Assembly: GCA_964444825.1 (NCBI GenBank) | Contig: CAYUIS010000001.1 | Coordinates: forward strand, 11,219 to 75,218 | Direction of reading: 5' to 3' | DNA: 64,000 nucleotides | Origin: CAYUIS01 sp964444825 | Lineage (GTDB): Bacteria > Chloroflexota > Anaerolineae > B4-G1 | Shown here: positions 42,200 through 50,505 of the stretch, in pieces | Layout of the letters: every line of letters begins with the position of its first letter | How positions within the stretch are numbered: position 1 is the stretch's first letter | The notes under the pieces: model-generated | Databases searched by the model: none | Told to the model about the DNA's origin: nothing | What the model saw: the letters and a program-made list of their open reading frames with translations, nothing else | Translations under genes and position numbers: made by a program

Positions 42200-43381
42200 C
42201 TACTGGATCAGCCCCACATCGCGCCCCACTTCGGCCAGGGTCTCCAAGACGCGGTCAAGCTGTTCGTCGGTGTGGGTGGCCATATAACTCGTACGCAGCA
42301 GTGCCAACTCGGGGGGAACAGCCGGTGAGATGATGGCATTGGTATAGATGCCGGCCTCGTAGAGTGTCTTCCAGGCCGTGAAGGTGGCCGTGTTGTCCCC
42401 AATGATGATGGGGATGATGGGCGTCTCACTGGTACCTATGTTGAAACCCAGTTCCCGATAGCCTGCGCGCATACGTTCACCGATCGCGTTGACCCGCGCG
42501 ATGCGCTCCGGTTCTTCCTGCATCACCTCCAGTGCCGCCAACACGGCGGCCACGCTGGCAGGCGGCATACTGGCGCTAAAGATCAACGATCGTGCGTTGT
42601 GTTGGATAAAATGGATCACGTCGGCGGCCCCGGCAATAAAGCCACCCAGGCTGGCGAACGACTTGCTGAATGTGCCCATCGTCAGATCGATCTGGTCACT
42701 GAGGCCAAAGTGGGCCGCAGTGCCCCTCCCCTGGCCCAGAACGCCGACGGAATGGGCATCGTCGACCATCAAGCGCGCGCCGTACTTTTGGCAAATCGGC
42801 ACGATCTCGGGGAGGGGCGCGATGTCGCCACCCATACTGAACACGCCATCCACCACCACCAGTGTGCCGGCATCCTGGGGTAGACGCGACAGGACACGCT
42901 CCAGGTGGGCCATATCGTTGTGGCGGAATCGGCGCATCTCGCCGAAGGACAGCCGGCAACCGTCCACGATACTGGCGTGGTCCTCTTTGTCCGTGACCAC
43001 AACGTCGCCCCGACTTACGAGCGACGAGATAGTGCCCAGGTTCGTCTGGTAACCGGTGGAAAAGACCAGGGCCGCCTCCGTGCCCATAAACTCGGCCACC
43101 CGTTGCTCCAGGTCCAGATGCTGCTCCAGCGTGCCGTTGAGGAAGCGGGAGCCTGTGCAACTGGTGCCGTACTGTCGCGTCGCTGCGATGGCTGCCTCGC
43201 GAACTTTGGGGTGCGTGGTCAACCCGAGGTAGTTGTTGGATCCGATCATGATCAGGCGATGGTCGCCTACAGTGACCTCGGTGCCCTCGCTGCCGGTCAG
43301 GGGGATGAACCAGGGATAAAGGCCGGCGGCCTTGACCTCCTTGGCTTGTGTAAACTGTCGGCATTTCTCAAATAGATCCAT
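42200..43381 (-). CDS. Alpha-oxoamine synthase (KBL/BioF/SPT family, PLP)
   Basis: A 393-residue PLP enzyme that condenses an amino acid with an acyl-CoA and releases CO2. It shows IGSNNYLGLTTHPKVREAA and GTSCTGSRFLNGT. VVDGVFSMGGDIAPL, VDDAHSVGVLGQGRG and the PLP-lysine TMGTFSKSFASLGGF complete the set. The GSNNYLGLTTHPKV and TSCTGSRFLNGT wording is nearer to bacterial serine palmitoyltransferase-like proteins than to typical BioF, but glycine C-acetyltransferase and 8-amino-7-oxononanoate synthase cannot be excluded. No biotin or threonine-degradation genes are adjacent. I took the ATG at 43381 with GAGGAGG upstream rather than the earlier in-frame codon. Confidence 0.88.
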   Translation of the reverse strand: MDLFEKCRQFTQAKEVKAAGLYPWFIPLTGSEGTEVTVGDHRLIMIGSNNYLGLTTHPKVREAAIAATRQYGTSCTGSRFLNGTLEQHLDLEQRVAEFMGTEAALVFSTGYQTNLGTISSLVSRGDVVVTDKEDHASIVDGCRLSFGEMRRFRHNDMAHLERVLSRLPQDAGTLVVVDGVFSMGGDIAPLPEIVPICQKYGARLMVDDAHSVGVLGQGRGTAAHFGLSDQIDLTMGTFSKSFASLGGFIAGAADVIHFIQHNARSLIFSASMPPASVAAVLAALEVMQEEPERIARVNAIGERMRAGYRELGFNIGTSETPIIPIIIGDNTATFTAWKTLYEAGIYTNAIISPAVPPELALLRTSYMATHTDEQLDRVLETLAEVGRDVGLIQ

Positions 43382-43513
43382 AGGGATGCCCTCCTCGCTA
43401 CTAATGACCAATAACTGCGCCAATCAATGTAACACGTAACCATGGTCAGGGTTTCAACACGCCCGGAGGGTGAGTCTATATCACTCCGCCCTTTAGCCTG
43501 GAGCGAATAGTGG

Positions 43514-43519
43514 TATAAT
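43514..43519 (+). promoter_or_regulatory. -10 box for methionine aminopeptidase
   Basis: A perfect TATAAT 58 bases before the map start. The -35 region (CTTTAG around 43491) is poor. Confidence 0.5.
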
Positions 43520-43577
43520 ACGGCTCGGCCTGACGCGGCTGTCGCGGCTGGCCAATTATACACCGGGAAGTGATTCT

Positions 43578-44444
43578 ATGCACAGACTGTCGCGAAACGA
43601 TCTCTGTTGGTGTGGGAGCGGAAAAAAGTACAAGCACTGCCATCTCAAACAGGATCGTCAGTTGCCTGGTAGACAGCGGTTGGTGGGCGGGCGCTCCCGT
43701 GAGATCATCATCAAGACCGAGGAGCAGATCGACGGGATCCGTCGGGCGAGCCATTTGACCCGAGATATCCTGGATATGCTGGAGGGAAGGATCGCCGCTG
43801 GTATCAGCACCGAGGACATCAACCGCTGGGTGCACGAGTATACCGTGGCTCATAACGCTGTCCCTGCGCCGTTGAACTACCGGGGATTCCCCAAGAGCGT
43901 CTGCACCTCGCTCAACGGAGTTGTCTGTCACGGCATCCCCGATGGTACGGTGTTGAGGGAGGGCGACATCCTCAACGTGGACGTGACCTCCATTCTGAAC
44001 AGGTACTATGGTGACTCCAGCCGTATGTTCTTGATCGGGGAGGTCTCCGACGAGGCGCGCCGCCTGGTCGAGGTGACCAAGGAGTGTATGAACCTGGGGA
44101 TCGCGCAGGTCAAGCCCGGTAATACGCTGGGCGACATTGGCCACGCGATCCAACAGCACGCCGAAGGCCACGGTTACTCGGTCGTGCGGGATTACATCGG
44201 CCACGGCACGGGCGTGCAGTTTCACGAACCGCCCGATGTGCGCCACTTTGGGGAGCCCGGGACGGGCGTAGAGCTCGTGCCAGGCATGGTGTTCACCATT
44301 GAGCCCATGATCAATGCCGGTGGCTATCGGGTCAAGCTTCTGGGGGATGGCTGGACCGTCGAGACCGCCGATGGCTCCCTCTCCGCCCAGTGGGAACACA
44401 CCGTACGCGTCACCGAGGACGGCGTGGAAGTGCTAACGGCCTGA
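43578..44444 (+). CDS. map: Type I methionine aminopeptidase with N-terminal SEC-C motif
   Basis: A 288-residue protein. Residues 6-22 (RNDLCWCGSGKKYKHCH) form a SEC-C zinc-binding motif like that at the end of SecA, which can contact ribosomes. The rest is MetAP type I, removing the initiator Met from nascent proteins. The metal ligands fit NVDVTSILNRYYGDSSR (two Asps), GHGTGVQFHEPP (His), FTIEPMI (Glu) and QWEHTVRVTEDG (Glu). The substrate-binding His lies in VCHGIPD. SEC-C-bearing MetAPs are known in several phyla. Its 3' end overlaps the convergent phosphoglycerate mutase gene by 12 bases. Confidence 0.95.
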   Translation: MHRLSRNDLCWCGSGKKYKHCHLKQDRQLPGRQRLVGGRSREIIIKTEEQIDGIRRASHLTRDILDMLEGRIAAGISTEDINRWVHEYTVAHNAVPAPLNYRGFPKSVCTSLNGVVCHGIPDGTVLREGDILNVDVTSILNRYYGDSSRMFLIGEVSDEARRLVEVTKECMNLGIAQVKPGNTLGDIGHAIQQHAEGHGYSVVRDYIGHGTGVQFHEPPDVRHFGEPGTGVELVPGMVFTIEPMINAGGYRVKLLGDGWTVETADGSLSAQWEHTVRVTEDGVEVLTA

Positions 44445-46019
44445 CGTATCGGGCACCGGCTGGCCCTTTCCATCCACCAGCCAGCGATATGTCTTTTCGA
44501 TCCGGTCCCAGTTTTCCTCGCGATCCAGGCTCCAGAAACGACCGATAATGGAGACCAGTTTCATTTCTCCCCCCAACTGCTCGGCTTCTCGCTCGATCTC
44601 GTCAGTGTAGATGGCCCCGCTCCCCGGGCGCTCCCCGCGCCGTCCCAACATACCGTGGATATAGGTCTGGGAGACCCCCTCCCGGCGGGCCATCTCCATC
44701 AGGACCTTGAGGTGACTGATCGAGCCGTGGGAGCTGTAGAAGGAGATGATGCCCAGCAGATGCAGCTTTGTGCCATCCCGCTTTGCGCCCTCCATTGCCC
44801 AGCGGAACGCCTGGTTCTCAAACACAGACCCGTCAGCGATGGCCGCGTCGATGCGCACGCGGTCGGAGAGGATACAGCGGCCCGCGCCGAGGTGCGTGTG
44901 TCCGGCTTCAGAATTGCCGACCGTGCCCGGCGGCATCCCCACCGCCTCGCCGGCGGCGAGGAGCCGGGTCGTCGGCCATTCCCGCTGCAACCGGTCCATC
45001 ACCGGTGTCTGCGCCTCCAGGATCATGTTGCCGTAGGTTTCGTCGCGCGCACCCCAGCCGTCGGCGATGATCAGGAGGACGCGCCGCCGCCCCTCTGGCA
45101 CGCTATCCGACAGCAGGCTGGTCCCCGTCATCTCCTCCGGCTGCGGCAGCCCCAGGAGTTGTAGCAGCGTCGGCGCCACATCGGTCAACGCGCCTCCCTC
45201 GCGGAGCTTGGTCTCCTTCAGCGCCGGATCGATCAGGATAAATGGCACGGGACTGTCGGTGTGGCCGGTGTCGACCGTGCCCTCGGGGTAGAGCCATTTC
45301 TCCACCGTCCCGTGGTCCGCCGTGATCGCGGTGCTCACCCCTCGGGCCTGGGCCGCCGCCACCAGCTCGCCGACACGCCGGTCCACCTCGGCCACGGCCC
45401 GCAGGACCGCCTCGCGATCCTCGATGTGGCCTACTACATCCACGTTACAAAAGTTGACCACGATAACGTCGGCCTCCGGGTCGTCCAGCACCTCGATGGC
45501 GGCCTGGGCTACCCCGACCGCGTTCATCTCTGGGACCTCGGCATAGTCCGCTACCTCTGGGGAAGGGACGACAACCTGGGTCTCTCCCGGGTAGGGCTCC
45601 TCCTGCTTGCCGTTGAGAAAGTAGCGCACGTGGATGGCCTTTTCCGATTCCGAGATCTTGACCTGCTTGAGCCCGGATTTGCTAACGACCTCACCAAGCG
45701 TGCCGCGGATCTCTCGCACGGGTGGAAAGGCGATGTGCTCCACCAGGTCGCTGGCGTATTCGATCATGGTGGCAAAGTGCACCTGGATGGGGGGACGCGA
45801 AAAGTGGGGGAACTCGTCGGCCACAAAGGCGCTGGTCAGCTCGATCTCTCGCTCGCCCCGGATGTCGTAAAAGATCACGTAATCGCCGTCACCGATGCGG
45901 CCGACCGGCTGCCCGTCGCCGTCTACTAGCACGAGGGGTTCCAGTGCTTCGTCCTCCTCACCGGCCTGGTACGCTGCCTGCACGGCCTCGGCCATCGGGT
46001 AGAACGCTGACTCAGTCAT
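44433..46019 (-). CDS. Circularly permuted cofactor-independent phosphoglycerate mutase-like enzyme
   Basis: A 528-residue alkaline-phosphatase-superfamily protein with the parts of iPGM (GpmI) in swapped order. Residues 9-303 match the second part of GpmI: DGDYVIFYDIRGERE (Arg 54, Arg 57), KISESEKAIHV (Lys 127), NVDVVGH (Asp 194, His 198), TADHG (Asp 235, His 236), GHTDSPVPF (His 253) and the normal C-terminal end MTGTSLL. Residues 312-520 match the normal beginning: RVLLIIADGWG (Asp 320), GNSEAGHTHLGAGR (phospho-Ser 370), SHGSISHL, then IGRFWSLDREENWDRIEKTY. All metal ligands and the Ser are kept. The substrate loop DGRDTPP is changed to LGRRGERP. It is one uninterrupted frame. The ATG at 46019 has AGGGAG upstream. 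It should interconvert 3- and 2-phosphoglycerate or a related phosphoester. Confidence 0.85.
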   Translation of the reverse strand: MTESAFYPMAEAVQAAYQAGEEDEALEPLVLVDGDGQPVGRIGDGDYVIFYDIRGEREIELTSAFVADEFPHFSRPPIQVHFATMIEYASDLVEHIAFPPVREIRGTLGEVVSKSGLKQVKISESEKAIHVRYFLNGKQEEPYPGETQVVVPSPEVADYAEVPEMNAVGVAQAAIEVLDDPEADVIVVNFCNVDVVGHIEDREAVLRAVAEVDRRVGELVAAAQARGVSTAITADHGTVEKWLYPEGTVDTGHTDSPVPFILIDPALKETKLREGGALTDVAPTLLQLLGLPQPEEMTGTSLLSDSVPEGRRRVLLIIADGWGARDETYGNMILEAQTPVMDRLQREWPTTRLLAAGEAVGMPPGTVGNSEAGHTHLGAGRCILSDRVRIDAAIADGSVFENQAFRWAMEGAKRDGTKLHLLGIISFYSSHGSISHLKVLMEMARREGVSQTYIHGMLGRRGERPGSGAIYTDEIEREAEQLGGEMKLVSIIGRFWSLDREENWDRIEKTYRWLVDGKGQPVPDTSGR

Positions 46020-46166
46020 ATTGTCTCCCTTGTCTTGGACTTTGCCGCCGTGGGGTCGCACGACGGCGACGCCTGCACGATTGACACATTGCAGCGGGCG
46101 ATTGTACCATGCCCGTGGTGCTTGAGCAACCCGCGTTGTTCCCTTCTGGCATGCTTGAGCTGGTGT

Positions 46167-46195
46167 TTGCCCCTACCTGCTGAAAGGGATATAAT
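46167..46195 (+). promoter_or_regulatory. Possible promoter upstream of the cobalamin adenosyltransferase
   Basis: TTGCCC at 46167-46172 and TATAAT at 46190-46195 with a 17-base spacer. It is 211 bases from the gene, with the dispersed palindrome at 46261-46330 in between. The rest of the divergent gap 46020-46406 holds no gene. Confidence 0.4.
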
Positions 46196-46260
46196 TCTGA
46201 GTAACCCCACAGCGCCACAGGCGCTGTTTAGGTCAAGAGGAACTCGTACCGTTGCATCAT

Positions 46261-46330
46261 CGTCATTCCGAACGAAGTGAGGAATCTCGTGCACGTGACG
46301 GCGAGATCCCTCGCTTTGCTCGGGATGACG
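46261..46330. repeat. CGTCATTCCGA-type dispersed palindrome
   Basis: CGTCATTCCGAACGAAGTGA then GGAATCTCG faces CGAGATCCCTCG then GGGATGACG, an imperfect inverted repeat of about 70 bases. Related elements occur at 56453-56539 and 57926-58005. Confidence 0.8.
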
Positions 46331-46406
46331 CTTCAGATATGAAGTTCCTTAAGTAGTGGCTAAGGCTGTGCTCAAGAGATAATACCCACACGCAGGGGCA
46401 ACGAGG

Positions 46407-46952
46407 ATGAACAACCGACCGCTTCCCAAAGGCTACGTACACGTTTATACAGGGGATGGCAAGGGCAAGACCACGAGCGCGCTGGGCTTGGCGCTGAGGG
46501 CCTCGGGCCACGGGAAACGCACCTACATCGGGCAGTTTATGAAAGGCCAGGCCTACGGTGAGCTGAACGCGCTGCGGGACAATCCTCTCATCACCATCGA
46601 GCAGTACGGCGACGTGCGCTGCATTCACCGCGAGGAGGTCACCCCCGAGCACGTGGCCCAGGCGCACCGAGGGCTGGAGCGGGCGCGGCGGGCTATGTTG
46701 GACCTCGCGCCCAATGGTCAGTACGACATCGTCGTGTTGGATGAGGTCAACGTCGCTATCTGGTTCGGGTTGCTGACGGTAGAGGAGGTACTGGCCTTTT
46801 TAGACGAGCGGCCAGACCACGTGGAGGTCATCCTCACGGGTCGTCGTGCCCCGCAAGAGTTGATCGAGCGAGCCGACCTGGTGACCGAGATGCGCGAGGT
46901 CAAGCACTACTACCGGCAGGGGGTGATGGCCCGGGACGGGATTGAGCGCTAA
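46407..46952 (+). CDS. cobO: Cob(I)yrinic acid a,c-diamide adenosyltransferase
   Basis: A 181-residue CobA/CobO/BtuR-type enzyme that transfers the adenosyl group of ATP to cob(I)alamin or its precursors. The P-loop is VYTGDGKGKTTSALGLAL (residues of about 12-29), followed by FMKGQAYGELN. The DIVVLDEVNVAIWFGLL strand and the VILTGRRAPQELIERADLVTEMREVKHYY ending are typical. No other cobalamin gene is nearby, so it may serve salvage. The ATG has CAGGGG upstream. The SAM riboswitch that follows belongs to the next transcript. Confidence 0.95.
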   Translation: MNNRPLPKGYVHVYTGDGKGKTTSALGLALRASGHGKRTYIGQFMKGQAYGELNALRDNPLITIEQYGDVRCIHREEVTPEHVAQAHRGLERARRAMLDLAPNGQYDIVVLDEVNVAIWFGLLTVEEVLAFLDERPDHVEVILTGRRAPQELIERADLVTEMREVKHYYRQGVMARDGIER

Positions 46953-46977
46953 GAGTTCGTAGATCGTTGTGGCGAGA

Positions 46978-47005
46978 TTGACATTCTACCTGATTGTGGT
47001 ATCAT
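46978..47005 (+). promoter_or_regulatory. Promoter of the SAM-riboswitch transcript
   Basis: A consensus TTGACA at 46978-46983 and TATCAT at 47000-47005 with a 16-base spacer, about 35 bases before the riboswitch. Confidence 0.7.
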
Positions 47006-47040
47006 CGCCGCCAATCAATTGAATATCCGATGAGATTTTT

Positions 47041-47158
47041 CTTATCAAGAGAGGTGGAGGGACCGGCCCTGTGAAGCCTCGGCAACCAGGTGAAGCGAGA
47101 ACAAACGCACGCCATGGTGCCAAATCCGGCAGAACCTCGGTGGATTCTGGAAGATGAG
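47041..47158 (+). promoter_or_regulatory. SAM-I (S-box) riboswitch
   Basis: The S-box consensus is easily seen: CTTATCAAGAGAGGTGGAGG at the 5' side, GGACCGGCCCTGTGAAGCC and CGGCAACC in the core, ATGGTGCCAAATCC, and the closing GGAAGATGAGA. The P1 stem pairs CTTATC (47041-47046) with GATGAG (47153-47158). SAM binding should stabilise this fold and favour the terminator at 47175-47207, switching off the downstream sulfur amino acid gene when SAM is plentiful. Confidence 0.95.
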
Positions 47159-47174
47159 AACGTGGCGACAGCAC

Positions 47175-47221
47175 AGTGCCTCTTCAGAAACCCGCTGAAG
47201 AGGCACTTCTAGTTCCTCTTT
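47175..47221 (+). terminator. Riboswitch-controlled terminator
   Basis: A 13-base-pair stem AGTGCCTCTTCAG / CTGAAGAGGCACT (47175-47187 and 47195-47207) followed by the T-rich TCTAGTTCCTCTTTT. It lies 16 bases after the S-box and 66 bases before the coding start, as expected for the expression platform. Confidence 0.9.
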
Positions 47222-47286
47222 TGGCCCTCTCTGCTAAGAAAGACCGGATCAGAACGGTCACCACGTGATCAGAGAGGAGATTCCCA

Positions 47287-48558
47287 ATGAAAAACCGTCT
47301 ATCGACCCAGGCCGTACACGCGGGTGAGCCAAAGCGCAAACCTTACGGCGCGCTGACCACTCCCATTGTTCAGACCTCGACCTATACGTTTGAGAACACG
47401 GCCGAGGTTCTGGACTTTATGCACAGCAAGGCCGCCAACGGTCGGGAGGTGCGAGATGAGTATGGACGTTACAGCAACCCGACGCAGAGCGCGGCGGAGC
47501 GCAAGATCGCAGCGTTGGAGGGGGGTGAACATGGTTTGCTCTTTGCCAGTGGCATGTGCGCCATCACCACCACGCTGTTAACTTTGCTCTCCAGTGGCGA
47601 TCACATCGTGATGGTCAATGGTGTCTACCGCCGCACGGCCGAGTTTACGGAGAGTTTTCTGCCTCGCTGGGGAATTGAGGCGTCTTTTGTGCCCATAGAC
47701 GATCCGGCCGCACTGGCCGCCGCGGTTCGTCCCAACACCCGCCTGGTTTTTGCCGAGACCCCGACCAATCCGTATCTACGTGTGATCGATCTGGGGCAAG
47801 TGGTCGAGATCGCCAGGCAGCACGACATTATCACGGCTGTGGACAGTACGTTTGCCACGCCGATCAACATGCGCCCCTTGGAATATGGCATCGATCTGGT
47901 GATCCACAGTGCGACCAAGTATCTGGGCGGACACAACGATCTGTTGGCTGGAGCGGTCGTCGGAGCTAGCGATACGCTGGCCAAGATCGAAAAGGCGCGG
48001 GGGGTGTTGGGCGGCGTAAGCAGCCCTCATGATGCCTATTTGCTGTTGCGCGGCCTAAAGACGCTCGATCTGCGCGTCCAGCGGCAGAACGAGAATGGGT
48101 TGCGAGTTGCCCGTTTCCTGGAGGGACACCCGTTGGTCCGATGGGTTTACTATCCCGGTCTTCAGAGCCATCCGGACTATGAGGTGGCCCGGCGACAGAT
48201 GACGGGATTCTCTGGCGTGGTCAGCTTTGAGATCGAAGGCGATATGGAAAAGACAGGACAGTTCATAGATGGGCTGCGTCTGCCCTACATCGGCCCCACG
48301 CTGGGTGGCGTCGAATCCATCGCTCAACAGCAGGCCATATTCATCTCGCTTGATCCCGAGGAGCGCCGGCAGTCGGGCATCGAGGACAACCTGGTACGAT
48401 ACGCGCTGGGCATCGAGGACGCCGACGATATCATCGCTGACCTGGAGCAGGCACTGGCGAGGATAGCGCCATCTCGCTCAGAGCAGACGGCCACGTCTCG
48501 GTCCGGCACGCCGATTCCGTCAGGTGGTCAAAGGGTCGGTCTGGCCGCTGAGCGCTGA
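47287..48558 (+). CDS. Cys/Met-metabolism PLP enzyme (cystathionine gamma-synthase / O-acetylhomoserine sulfhydrylase type)
   Basis: A 423-residue PLP enzyme of the gamma-family. It has YGRYSNPTQSAAERKIAALEGGEHGLLFASGMCAITTTLL, FAETPTNPYLRVIDL and AVDSTFATPINMRPLEYGIDLVIHSATKYLGGHNDLLAG (PLP Lys in SATKY). GPTLGGVESI, which binds substrate carboxylate, follows later. It transfers sulfur or cysteine onto an activated homoserine in methionine synthesis. The SAM-I riboswitch supports a biosynthetic, not a degradative, role. Which donor (cysteine or sulfide) is used cannot be fixed by eye. Strong GAGAGGAG ribosome site. Confidence 0.93.
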   Translation: MKNRLSTQAVHAGEPKRKPYGALTTPIVQTSTYTFENTAEVLDFMHSKAANGREVRDEYGRYSNPTQSAAERKIAALEGGEHGLLFASGMCAITTTLLTLLSSGDHIVMVNGVYRRTAEFTESFLPRWGIEASFVPIDDPAALAAAVRPNTRLVFAETPTNPYLRVIDLGQVVEIARQHDIITAVDSTFATPINMRPLEYGIDLVIHSATKYLGGHNDLLAGAVVGASDTLAKIEKARGVLGGVSSPHDAYLLLRGLKTLDLRVQRQNENGLRVARFLEGHPLVRWVYYPGLQSHPDYEVARRQMTGFSGVVSFEIEGDMEKTGQFIDGLRLPYIGPTLGGVESIAQQQAIFISLDPEERRQSGIEDNLVRYALGIEDADDIIADLEQALARIAPSRSEQTATSRSGTPIPSGGQRVGLAAER

Positions 48559-48606
48559 GGCTGGGGTTTGACGGTTAGGTCAGGGTGTGGTGGGATGGAG
48601 GGGGCG

Positions 48607-50055
48607 ATGATCGTACACAAGTTCGGGGGCACCTCGGTGGGGAATGCGGACCGGTATGCCAGCGTGGCAGACACCGTGGCAGCCTCCGTGATCGCGCATC
48701 ACCACGGAACCGACGGCGCAGCGACGGGAGGGGCTGTGGTGGTTGTCTCGGCGATGAGCGGTGTGACCAATCAGTTGATCTCTGGCGCTCGGGCCGCTGC
48801 CGATGGGAAGGACGCTGTCTATCGAGAGATCAAGGCTGGGCTCTTGAGCCGGCACCTGGAGGTCGTGGAGACGTTGTTGAACCACAGTCGGGAGCGACTG
48901 GAGGTGGGCGGTTTGATCGAGGATCGCCTGCACGAACTGGAACGGCTGTATCGGAGCATCGCTGTGCTGGGGGAGCTGACCATCAGAGGGCGTGATCACG
49001 TCGTGTCCCTGGGCGAGGAGCTTTCGGCATCCATCCTGGCTGCTGGGTTGCGGGAAAAGGGGGTGCGGGCCCAGGCGCAGAGCGCGACTCAGTTGATCGT
49101 CACGGACGACAACTTTGGTGCGGCCACGCCATTGATGGATCAGACACGCCAGCGGTTGCACCAGCGAGTCAAACCACTGGTCGAGCGGGGTGTCGTCCCC
49201 GTCATCACTGGATACATCGGCGCGACCAGCGATGGCGTGACGACGACGCTGGGACGCGGTGGCAGTGACTATTCCGCTGCCGTAATAGGCGCTGGACTGG
49301 AGGCTGACGAGGTGTGGATTTGGAGTGACGTGGATGGTATCCTCACCGCCGATCCCAATATCGTCCCCCAGGCACAGACGCTGACCGACCTCTCGTACGC
49401 CGAGGCCTCAAACCTGGCCTACGTAGGTGCGGACGTGTTGCACCCCAAGACGATCCGACCGGTCATGGAAACCGGAATTCCCCTGCGCATCCTGAACAGT
49501 CTTAACCCGGTGCACCCCGGCACGCTGATTGTTAAGACGCCCCGTCCCGACCGGGTGATGTTGCCGGCCATCATCTCTACCACCGGCTTGAGCTTGATTG
49601 TCGTGGGCAGCCAGGATGACGCGTGGACGCTCGAGATGGCTGCCCGCGCACTGCGCTGCCTCAGCGAGGCGGGTCTAGAGGTGCCAATGTTCTCCCAATC
49701 GCTTTCCGAGCACAGCCTGAACCTGGTCGTGCGGGAACAGGATCAGGCCCACTGCTTGAGGACGCTGGGCCGGGAGTTTGAGCGTGGCCAGCAGGAGGAT
49801 GTTTTCCGCCTGGGAATAGAGGAGAGTGTGGCGACCATCTCGGTGGTCGGTATGCCCGGCTGGAATGGGAGCGAGTACGGAGCCGGTATCGTCTCCTCCG
49901 CGTTCTCGGCCTTGGGCAGGCACAACACGCGCGTCATCGCCGTGGCTCAGACGGCCACTGAGAACTGTGTCTCGTTCTGCGTTCCTGAGGACCAGGTGAT
50001 GGAGGCGGTGCGTTTCCTGCACCGGGAGTTGGGGTTAGAAGGTAAGAGTCAGTGA
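48607..50055 (+). CDS. lysC: Aspartate kinase
   Basis: About 482 residues. It phosphorylates aspartate, the first step to lysine, threonine, methionine and isoleucine. MIVHKFGGTSVGNADRY opens the kinase domain, and GRGGSDYSAAVIGAGLEADEVWIWSDVDGILTADPNIV is the classic active-site block. TDLSYAEASNLAYVGADVLHPKTI follows. Two ACT domains come after about residue 330 (ISTTGLSLIVVGSQ and VATISVVGMPGWNGSEYG), the site of feedback control. The length and ACT layout match the monofunctional ThrA/LysC-III type. ATGs at 48595 and 48607 are both possible; homology begins at the latter. It follows the riboswitch-controlled sulfur gene by 48 bases, so both may be on the SAM-regulated transcript. Confidence 0.94.
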   Translation: MIVHKFGGTSVGNADRYASVADTVAASVIAHHHGTDGAATGGAVVVVSAMSGVTNQLISGARAAADGKDAVYREIKAGLLSRHLEVVETLLNHSRERLEVGGLIEDRLHELERLYRSIAVLGELTIRGRDHVVSLGEELSASILAAGLREKGVRAQAQSATQLIVTDDNFGAATPLMDQTRQRLHQRVKPLVERGVVPVITGYIGATSDGVTTTLGRGGSDYSAAVIGAGLEADEVWIWSDVDGILTADPNIVPQAQTLTDLSYAEASNLAYVGADVLHPKTIRPVMETGIPLRILNSLNPVHPGTLIVKTPRPDRVMLPAIISTTGLSLIVVGSQDDAWTLEMAARALRCLSEAGLEVPMFSQSLSEHSLNLVVREQDQAHCLRTLGREFERGQQEDVFRLGIEESVATISVVGMPGWNGSEYGAGIVSSAFSALGRHNTRVIAVAQTATENCVSFCVPEDQVMEAVRFLHRELGLEGKSQ

Positions 50056-50110
50056 GGCTCGGCCCGTCTGAACACCTTGTGATTGATAGCTTACGAATGG
50101 AGGGTCAGGT

Positions 50111-50479
50111 ATGGCTTGTCGTGGCATTCGAGGCGCTACCAGTGTAGAGGCCAACAGTGTGGAGGCAATACTCGCGGCGACCCGCGAGTTGCTCGAGTCG
50201 ATCGTGGCTGCCAACGATCTGGCGGTCGAGGATATCGCCAGCATCATTTTTACTGCTACGCCAGATCTGGATCAAGTAGCTCCCGCCCGCGCTGCCCGGG
50301 AGATAGGGTGGGTGAACACACCTCTGCTGTGTATGCAAGAGATGCCGGTTCCCGGCAGCCTCCCGTGCTGCGTCCGGGTGTTGTTACACTGGAACACAGA
50401 TCGACCGGCGGTGCAGGTACGGCACGTCTATCTAGGCCAGGCTCGAGTGCTGCGGCCTGACCTTGTCAGGGATCCGTAG
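50111..50479 (+). CDS. aroH: Chorismate mutase, AroH type
   Basis: A 122-residue trimeric AroH-class chorismate mutase that turns chorismate to prephenate for phenylalanine and tyrosine. The match to the Bacillus enzyme is strong: RGIRGATSVE, FTATPDLDQVAPARAAREIGW, PLLCMQEMPVPGSLPCCVRVL, and QVRHVYLGQARVLRPDL. Active-site Arg 7, Cys 74, Glu 77 and Arg 89 are all present (Bacillus 7, 75, 78 and 90). The ATG has GGAGG upstream. It converges with ilvE (27 bases apart). Confidence 0.97.
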   Translation: MACRGIRGATSVEANSVEAILAATRELLESIVAANDLAVEDIASIIFTATPDLDQVAPARAAREIGWVNTPLLCMQEMPVPGSLPCCVRVLLHWNTDRPAVQVRHVYLGQARVLRPDLVRDP

Positions 50480-50505
50480 CGCCAACCTGTCGCTGTGATG
50501 GATGT

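Noticed and set aside
41432..42328. Open frame of 298 codons running across the scaffold gap
   Set aside because: It reads through Ns and the tandem repeat and lies antisense to fmdB; nothing in it resembles a protein.
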